Assembly (NCBI GenBank): GCA_002779455.1
Contig: PEWM01000169.1
Span: 1 to 6,679, forward strand
DNA length: 6,679 bases
Source of the DNA: Deltaproteobacteria bacterium CG07_land_8_20_14_0_80_60_11
GTDB lineage: Bacteria > Desulfobacterota > Desulfobaccia > Desulfobaccales > 0-14-0-80-60-11
Direction: 5' to 3'
Shown piece after piece: positions 1-4,590 of this stretch; position 1 is the stretch's first letter, and every line of letters starts with the position of its first letter. The translations under genes and the position numbers were made by a program. The notes under the pieces are model-generated. The model did no database searches. It was given only the letters and a program-made list of their open reading frames with translations, and had not been told where the DNA came from.

Positions 1-2
1 CC

Positions 3-422
3 CACCGGGTAACCCCCAGGCCCATCATGAGGGACCAGGTCCTTCTGGTGGGGGACGCCGCCGGCCTGGCGGATTTCTGGACCGGGGAAGGAATTTTCTC
101 CGCCTTGCACAGCGCTCGCCTGGCGGCCGGGCAGATCCTCAGGTTCTTCCGGGGGGAGACCGGGGCGCTCACCGGCTACCAGGCCCGGGTGGACCAAGAG
201 ATCACCCCGGAGCTGACGGCCTCATACCAAATTTCCAAAATATTCAATTATCTCGGCCCACTGGCCTTCAGATGCCTGCAGCGCTATGACTATCCCTGGG
301 AGGTATTTTGCCGCGTCATGCGGGGCGACCGGTCATTTGAAGAGATCAAAAAACGCTGCCGGCCGGATATCTTATTCCGCAAACTCCTGGTAAAATCTGT
401 TAGGAACCGGCCGATCGCCTGA
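3..422 (+). CDS. Geranylgeranyl-reductase-family FAD-dependent oxidoreductase, C-terminal part (5' end outside window)
   Basis: The frame is open to the left edge, so the Met codon at 27 is internal and about 139 C-terminal residues are seen. Bases 39-65 encode VLLVGDAAG and bases 84-95 encode GEGI, followed by a run (FSALHSARLAA) typical of the second FAD-contacting segment of the geranylgeranyl reductase/FixC flavoprotein group. In that group GDxxG binds the ribitol and pyrophosphate of FAD, and the helix after GEGI packs on the cofactor. Family members reduce isoprenoid double bonds, for example in menaquinone side chains, chlorophyll phytyl tails or archaeal lipids. The actual substrate cannot be told from this fragment. 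The tail is basic (KKRCRPD, then KLLVKSVRNR) with no membrane anchor. The stop is TGA at 420-422. The next gene follows 13 bases later, suggesting co-transcription. The family call is fairly secure. A different FAD monooxygenase-like oxidoreductase is the main alternative. Confidence 0.82.
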   Translation, partial: HRVTPRPIMRDQVLLVGDAAGLADFWTGEGIFSALHSARLAAGQILRFFRGETGALTGYQARVDQEITPELTASYQISKIFNYLGPLAFRCLQRYDYPWEVFCRVMRGDRSFEEIKKRCRPDILFRKLLVKSVRNRPIA

Positions 423-435
423 AGGAAGGGTTACT

Positions 436-1140
436 ATGCCAAAGATTATGGGACACCGGGGGGCCCCGGCCGACGAACCGGAAAACACCCGGCGCTCGTT
501 CAGCCGGGCGCTGGCGGTGGGGGTGGCCGCGGTGGAACTGGACGTCCAGCTGACCAAAGACGGCCGCCTGGCGGTGATCCACGATGAAACCCTGGACCGG
601 ACCACCAACGGCCGGGGGCCGGTGAAAAACTTCACCCTGGCGGAGCTGCAGCGGCTTGATGCCGGCCGGGGGGAGTCCGTGCCCTCCCTGGAGGAAGTCT
701 TTGACCTGGTGCAAGGGAAGGCCCACCTGGTGGTGGAACTGAAACAACCGGAGGCCGCCGGGGCGTTGCGGCGGTTTTTCCAGGAACGCCGGGCCTTTGA
801 ATCCGCCACCGTCATCTCCTTCTGGCACCCGGCCGTCAAAGCCCTCAAGGAGGCCGAGCCGCGCCTGCACACCGGCGTCCTCATGGTAGGCTGCCCGGCG
901 GACCCCGTGGGCCTGGCCCGGGCCGCCAACTCCGGCGCCCTGATCCTCCAATACGCCTACGTGACCCCGGAGCTGGTGGCCGCGGCCCATAACCACGGCC
1001 TCCTGGTCTATGTCTGGAACATCGACGATATCGAAACCCTGAAACCGTACCTGACCATGAACCTGGACGGCATCGGCAGCAACCGCCCGGCTGTTTTGAT
1101 AGAATATCTTAAGAAGGTTGAGGGGAAAGCAGATATGTAG
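436..1140 (+). CDS. Glycerophosphodiester phosphodiesterase (UgpQ-like, cytosolic)
   Basis: The 234-residue product should hydrolyse glycerophosphodiesters to sn-glycerol 3-phosphate and an alcohol. The GDPD signature is complete. HRG is at residues 7-9 and ENT at 16-18. ELD at 34-36 holds the metal ligands E34 and D36. The second catalytic histidine is in HDETLDRTTNG starting at H49. PSLEEV is at 83-88, ELK at 101-103 and YVWN at 192-195. Length and a start right before the HRG motif fit the short bacterial cytosolic TIM-barrel type; there is no signal peptide. The start is supported by AAGGAAGGG at about 422-430. The gene lies 13 bases after the flavoprotein and probably shares its transcript, which suggests lipid turnover as common ground (inference). 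The C-terminus is odd: its last codons (ADM, stop) lie in a short palindromic insertion flanked by 12-bp direct repeats. With the insertion removed the frame would end VSLKL at a TAA at 1224-1226. Confidence 0.93.
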   Translation: MPKIMGHRGAPADEPENTRRSFSRALAVGVAAVELDVQLTKDGRLAVIHDETLDRTTNGRGPVKNFTLAELQRLDAGRGESVPSLEEVFDLVQGKAHLVVELKQPEAAGALRRFFQERRAFESATVISFWHPAVKALKEAEPRLHTGVLMVGCPADPVGLARAANSGALILQYAYVTPELVAAAHNHGLLVYVWNIDDIETLKPYLTMNLDGIGSNRPAVLIEYLKKVEGKADM

Positions 1141-1209
1141 GGCGGGCACTGCCCGCCAATTCCGCTGATTAATTGGTGCGTAAGACGCACGGAAAACTTG
1201 AGGGGAAAG
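1118..1209. repeat. REP/MITE-like palindromic element (1130-1197) between 12-bp direct repeats
   Basis: TTGAGGGGAAAG occurs perfectly at 1118-1129 and again at 1198-1209. The 68 bases between hold two short perfect hairpins. The first is GGCGGGC-ACT-GCCCGCC at 1141-1157, directly after the phosphodiesterase stop. The second is GTGCGT-AAG-ACGCAC at 1176-1190. The layout is that of a small non-coding insertion with a target-site duplication, or of a REP-type repeat pair. The first hairpin could also act as a weak transcription terminator, but no T tract follows it. Seen directly: the repeats and hairpins. Inferred: insertion and mobility. No transposase is encoded nearby. Confidence 0.6.
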
Positions 1210-1227
1210 TGAGCCTAAAGCTATAAG
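1198..1227 (+). promoter_or_regulatory. Candidate sigma70 promoter for the aconitase gene
   Basis: TTGAGG at 1198-1203 matches the -35 consensus in four of six bases. TATAAG at 1222-1227 matches the -10 consensus in five of six. The spacer is 18 bases. The predicted start of transcription would leave an untranslated leader of roughly 58 bases before the ATG at 1292. The -35 box lies inside the right-hand 12-bp direct repeat. This is a pattern match only. Confidence 0.35.
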
Positions 1228-1278
1228 CAGTTTTCCGTTTGCCGCCCACTGCCTACCCCCTCCGCAACACCATTTCCC

Positions 1279-1285
1279 GAAGGGA
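1279..1285 (+). promoter_or_regulatory. Ribosome binding site deciding the aconitase start
   Basis: GAAGGGA ends seven bases before the ATG at 1292 and fixes that start. A competing ATG at 1285-1287 is out of frame and would make only an eight-codon peptide ending in the TGA at 1309-1311, so it is not the aconitase start. Confidence 0.6.
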
Positions 1286-1291
1286 TGGACC

Positions 1292-3211
1292 ATGGCAAAG
1301 ACTATCGTTGAGCAGGTGATGGCGGCGCATCTGGTGTCCGGGGAGTTGGCGCCCGGCACCGAGGTGGCGCTCAAGATTGATCATACCTTGACCCAGGATG
1401 CCACCGGCACGCTGGCCTATCTGGAGTTCGAGGCCATGGGGGTTTCGCGGGCCCGGCCCGAGGTGGCGGTGAGCTATGTGGACCACAATCTGCCCCAGAC
1501 GGATTTTCGCAACGCCGACGACCACCGGTTTTTGCGGACGGTGGCGGCCAAATACGGCCTCTACTTTTCGCCGCCGGGGAATGGCATCAGCCACCAGGTG
1601 CACCTGGAGCGGTTCAGCGCCCCGGGTAAGACCTTGCTGGGGTCCGACAGCCACACCCCCACGGCCGGGGGCGCCGGAATGCTGGCCTTTGGGGCCGGGG
1701 GGCTGGACGTGGCCCTGGCGTTGGCCGGGCAGCCTTTCTATCTGGTCATGCCCGAAATCCTGGGAGTGAGGCTGACGGGGCGGTTTCGGCCCTGGGTGTC
1801 GGCCAAGGACGTCATCCTGGAGTTGCTGCGCCGCCTGACCGTCAAGGGGGGCCGGGGCAAGATCCTGGAATTCTTCGGGCCGGCCTTGCGCCATCTCAGT
1901 GTGCCCGAACGGGCGGCCATCACCAACATGGGGGCCGAGCTGGGGGCCACCACCTCCATCTTCCCGGCGGATGCCCAGACCCGCCGGTTTCTGAAGTTGC
2001 AGGGGCGGGAGCCGGATTTCCGGCCCCTCATGGCCCAGGGTCGCCCGCGCTACGCCGCCGTGGAGGAGGTGGACCTGGATCGGCTGGCGCCCCTCGCGGC
2101 CCAGCCCAGCTCCCCGGACCGCGTGGCGCCGGTCAAAGAACTGGAGGGGACCGTGGTGGAGCAGGTGCTCATCGGCTCCTGCGCCAACTCGTCGTTTCGG
2201 GATTTGATGATCGCCGCCCGGGCCTTGCAAGGCCGGCGGGTGCACCCCCGGGTGAGCCTGGAGATCAACCCCGGCTCCCGGCAGGTGTTGGAAAACCTCA
2301 TCCGGGCCGGGGGCCTGGCGCCGCTGCTTGAGGCCGGGGCCCGGGTGATGCCGCCGGGCTGCTGGGGGTGCATCGGCATGGGCCAGGCCCCGCCCACCAA
2401 TGCTGCGTCGGTGCGCACCTTTCCCCGGAACTTTCCGGGACGCAGCGGCACCAAGGACGACCGGGTCTATCTGGCCAGCCCCGAAACCGCGGTGGCGGCG
2501 GCCATCTTCGGGGAACTGCGCGACCCCCGGGACCTGGGGGATTACCCCCGGGTGAGCGGGCCCCGGCGCCTGGTGGTGGGTGGGGCGACGGTCATCCCCC
2601 CGCCGCCGCCGGGCGAGGCCGGGGAAGTGGTCCGGGGCCCCAACATCGTGCCCTTCCCCCACCTGACGCCACTTCCCGAGACCTGGCGTGGAGAAGTGTG
2701 GCTCAAAGTGGGGGATAATGTCACCACCGACGACATCCTACCGGCGGGCAGCCAGATCCTGCCGCTGAGGAGCAACCTGCCGGCCATCAGCCAGTTCGCC
2801 TTCACCCGCCTGGACCCGGAATTCCCCCAGCGGGTCAAGGGCCGGGGGGAAGGCGCGGTGGTGGGCGGCGAGAACTACGGCCAGGGGTCGTCCCGGGAGC
2901 ACGCCGCCCTGGCGCCCCGGTACCTGGGGGTGAGGGTCAAGCTGGTGAAAAGTTTTGCCCGGATTCACCTGGCCAACCTGATCAATTTCGGCATCCTGCC
3001 CGTGACCTTTGAGAACCCCAGGGATTACGACGTTATGACCCAGGACCAAACCCTGGAATTGCCCGGGGTGCGAGAGCGGCTGCTGGACGGGGCGGAACGT
3101 CTGCCCCTGAAGGTGGGAGGTCGGGAAATCTGGGTCCGGGTGGACCTGTCGCCGCGGCAGCGCCGGCTGCTCGCAGTGGGAGGAGCGTTGAACCTGGCCA
3201 GAGAGGCGTAG
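1292..3211 (+). CDS. acn: Aconitate hydratase, compact Aquifex-type
   Basis: This 639-residue cytosolic enzyme should interconvert citrate and isocitrate through cis-aconitate in the TCA cycle. The three [4Fe-4S] ligands are present: C297 in IGSCANS and C357/C360 in PGCWGCIGMG. Other expected active-site elements are DHN (64-66), H101 in GNGISHQ, SDSH (118-121), the arginines of RNFPGR (379-384), DNVTTDDILPAG opening the swivel domain (475-486), GSSREH (532-537) and SFARIH...NLINFGILP (554-570). A Pro run at 436-440 lies in the linker between the Fe-S core and the swivel domain. The length is well below classical AcnA or AcnB (about 860-900 residues) and fits the short putative aconitase family first defined from Aquifex. 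The N-terminus fits that family, and GAAGGGA stands seven bases upstream. Homoaconitase or isopropylmalate isomerase is less likely, because LeuC and LeuD are normally separate and no leu or lysine genes are nearby. The stop TAG overlaps the first base of a hairpin repeat. Confidence 0.92.
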   Translation: MAKTIVEQVMAAHLVSGELAPGTEVALKIDHTLTQDATGTLAYLEFEAMGVSRARPEVAVSYVDHNLPQTDFRNADDHRFLRTVAAKYGLYFSPPGNGISHQVHLERFSAPGKTLLGSDSHTPTAGGAGMLAFGAGGLDVALALAGQPFYLVMPEILGVRLTGRFRPWVSAKDVILELLRRLTVKGGRGKILEFFGPALRHLSVPERAAITNMGAELGATTSIFPADAQTRRFLKLQGREPDFRPLMAQGRPRYAAVEEVDLDRLAPLAAQPSSPDRVAPVKELEGTVVEQVLIGSCANSSFRDLMIAARALQGRRVHPRVSLEINPGSRQVLENLIRAGGLAPLLEAGARVMPPGCWGCIGMGQAPPTNAASVRTFPRNFPGRSGTKDDRVYLASPETAVAAAIFGELRDPRDLGDYPRVSGPRRLVVGGATVIPPPPPGEAGEVVRGPNIVPFPHLTPLPETWRGEVWLKVGDNVTTDDILPAGSQILPLRSNLPAISQFAFTRLDPEFPQRVKGRGEGAVVGGENYGQGSSREHAALAPRYLGVRVKLVKSFARIHLANLINFGILPVTFENPRDYDVMTQDQTLELPGVRERLLDGAERLPLKVGGREIWVRVDLSPRQRRLLAVGGALNLAREA

Positions 3212-3307
3212 GGCGAGCCGGCGGGTCGCCCCTATTCCTCTTCCCACCCTCGCATAAGGGGCGAGAGGGGGGCTGCGGGCTGCCGGTTGGCTCCCGTCGC
3301 CCCCGGT
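3207..3307. repeat. Two-hairpin REP-like element between the aconitase and the next gene
   Basis: Hairpin A pairs GGGCGA (3211-3216) with TCGCCC (3226-3231). Hairpin B pairs GGGGCGA then GAGGG (3258-3269) with CTCCC (3291-3295) and TCGCCCC (3297-3303), twelve base pairs with one bulged G at 3296. A third option pairs TCGCCCCT (3226-3233) with AGGGGCGA (3257-3264), which excludes both A and B. The block is bordered by a 7-bp direct repeat, AGAGAGG, at 3200-3206 and 3308-3314. The right copy contains the Shine-Dalgarno of the following gene. It may be a REP-type repeat, an intergenic mRNA stabiliser or terminator, or an insertion. There is no T tract. Confidence 0.5.
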
Positions 3308-3321
3308 AGAGAGGTAAGCGC

Positions 3322-3945
3322 ATGGGAATCTTGGATTTTCTCTTTAAGTCAAAACCACCCGAGGAGCCGACCTGGGAGATTGTCGAAAAACACCTGTCTA
3401 TTGACCATCAAAAGTACCAGGTCCGGATAAAAAAAGGCGGCCGGGAACTCTACGCCGAAGACTTCTTCCGGGCGGCGAAAAAGCCCAGGGACTTCGCCTT
3501 CAACCGGTTTTTCCTGCTCAATGAAAAACCGCCCAAACCGTACTTTGCTCCCTCTTTACCGGAGGCGGTGGATTGGTTCACGGGCCGGAAACATCCAAAA
3601 AATGGGTACCTCACTATCTGGTGGGGCGACCGGTTCACCTATGAGTGCGCCATCTGTCAGGCCAAGCGGGAGGTGCCCTTGCGGATTACCCAGATAGAGC
3701 GTCTGACGGTGGCGTCGGCCATCCCCACGCCCCGGGAAATTGTCGGCTGGCGAGTGGTCGAGGTGGAATCCGAGTTGACCGGCAAAGGGATCCCCACCAA
3801 AAGATTAGATAACTATAAAACTGTGCCGGTGGTCAAATGGGACAAATTCCCCAACCGCTACCTCTGCGGAAATTGCGCCCGGAAGTTGGCCGAAGTGGGC
3901 CGGGGGTCGGAAGCGCTCGATGCCTTTGTCTTTGAGGTGAAGTGA
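3322..3945 (+). CDS. Uncharacterised protein with two distant CxxC pairs
   Basis: I do not recognise this 207-residue family. The start ATG follows GAGAGG (3309-3314) at a good distance. The N-terminus, MGILDFLFKSK, is a short hydrophobic or amphipathic patch followed by a charged, Lys/Arg- and Glu-rich body. There is no signal peptide or transmembrane segment, so it is probably cytosolic. Two cysteine pairs, C109-x2-C112 (YECAICQAKR) and C182-x2-C185 (YLCGNCARKL), could together make a zinc-ribbon-like four-Cys site, with about 70 residues inserted between the knuckles. These are the only cysteines in the protein, which supports a metal-binding role (inference). Between the pairs lies a likely beta-rich stretch (VGWRVVEVESELTG). 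Conserved-looking aromatic clusters (FNRFFLLNEKP; LTIWWGDRFTYEC) suggest a folded globular domain. Codon use matches a real gene. It sits 110 bases after the aconitase and may be separately expressed. No enzymatic motif is visible. Confidence 0.8.
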   Translation: MGILDFLFKSKPPEEPTWEIVEKHLSIDHQKYQVRIKKGGRELYAEDFFRAAKKPRDFAFNRFFLLNEKPPKPYFAPSLPEAVDWFTGRKHPKNGYLTIWWGDRFTYECAICQAKREVPLRITQIERLTVASAIPTPREIVGWRVVEVESELTGKGIPTKRLDNYKTVPVVKWDKFPNRYLCGNCARKLAEVGRGSEALDAFVFEVK

Positions 3946-3973
3946 GATTGGTCCGGGGACGCCTCCCAACCCC

Positions 3974-3988
3974 GGCGGCCTCGCCGCC
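3974..3988 (+). terminator. Small GC hairpin after the unknown gene, possible weak terminator
   Basis: GGCGGC-CTC-GCCGCC forms a perfect six-base-pair stem with a three-base loop 28 bases past the stop codon at 3943-3945. No U-rich tract follows, so it could equally be a REP fragment or chance in GC-rich DNA. Confidence 0.25.
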
Positions 3989-4336
3989 ATGAGAGAGAAC
4001 CAGCCGCAACCGGGAATAGATTCCCCGGAGCAGTCGTTTACGAGTCTATGGCCGGGTACCGTCCCCCGCCCGGTATCAGGCATTAACTTATGGGGCTATC
4101 CCCGTATTCTGTCAAGCAGGCCAGATTTTTTGAGAGTAGGTTGCTATATCGTCAAATCAGAATCCTACGAAAGTGCTGCTCACTGCCCTGGTCCGAAACT
4201 TATCACTGAGCCAAAAACCTTCCATATTCAGAGATTATCAACACTTTCCGACCTGAAGGATCCCTGCCATTTCCACCAGTAATTGGCGTTCCGCTACCCC
4301 CGACATCTGATACCGAGTTGCAATCAAAAAGTAATT

Positions 4337-4395
4337 ATTGGTAGCCGCAGGCTTTAGCCTGCGCCGGCACAGGCTGGAAAGCCTGTGCTACCAAT
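4337..4395. repeat. Cloverleaf-like palindromic repeat (REP/MITE type)
   Basis: An outer perfect inverted repeat, ATTGGTAG (4337-4344) with CTACCAAT (4388-4395), encloses two perfect hairpins. Hairpin 1 is CGCAGGCT-TT-AGCCTGCG (4346-4363). Hairpin 2 is GCACAGGCT-GGAA-AGCCTGTGC (4367-4388). The two inner hairpins share the core AGGCT...AGCCT, so the unit looks like a pair of related REP sequences. It can fold as a three-way junction in DNA or RNA. It lies between converging genes and might stop or protect transcripts from either side. Similar GCAGGCT/GCACAGGCT palindromes are, to my knowledge, dispersed in many bacterial genomes; copy number here cannot be seen from one window. Confidence 0.8.
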
Positions 4396-4590
4396 TGACT
4401 GCGAAGTGGTATGAAATGTTCCTCCCCACAAGTGCCCGTGCCAGATAATAAGATCAAACCTGGCATTTTTCCGGGTAAGGTAATAATTGTCGAAGCTGGC
4501 AAGCAACGCGCTCAGCCGGGCGATATCTGAGCAGAGGGCCTCTACTCTTGAGCATTTCACCACCACCTAGCGGAACTCCGACGATGCGTA

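Larger units (their letters stand above)
3946..4590. other. Gene-free gap between convergent genes
   Basis: This stretch of 645 bases separates the plus-strand unknown gene from the minus-strand MgtA-type ATPase. It holds the small hairpin at 3974-3988 and the two-hairpin palindrome at 4337-4395. Between about 4085 and 4336 it is visibly richer in A and T than the flanking genes. Open frames here (3989-4282 plus; 4354-4566 minus) have no recognisable domain, no convincing ribosome site and, in the second case, run through the palindrome. I see no RNA gene, and no clear relic of a known gene in the parts I translated. Confidence 0.6.

Noticed and set aside
1141..1157. Rho-independent terminator after the phosphodiesterase
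   Set aside because: The stem is strong but no T tract follows, so I treat it as part of the repeat element and not as a confident terminator.
1008..1190. 60-codon minus-strand frame across the phosphodiesterase end and the hairpins
   Set aside because: The GGQCPPY-like stretch is what the GGCGGGC palindrome encodes when translated. It is a repeat artefact.
400..1374. 324-codon minus-strand frame over the phosphodiesterase
   Set aside because: A shadow of the real gene in GC-rich DNA, with no recognisable domain.
1253..2662. 469-codon open frame on the minus strand across the aconitase gene
   Set aside because: It is antisense to a gene with complete aconitase motifs. The protein is low-complexity, rich in G, P, R, H and Q, as expected from the complement of GC-rich codons.
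3989..4282. 97-codon plus-strand frame in the gap
   Set aside because: It has no ribosome site (the start directly follows a hairpin), no domain, and a composition unlike the neighbouring proteins.
4354..4566. 70-codon minus-strand frame (GTG start) just after the ATPase
   Set aside because: Its C-terminal third (STGFPACAGAG) is translated from the palindromic repeat, and it resembles no family. A GGAG upstream is the only support, so it is probably not a gene.
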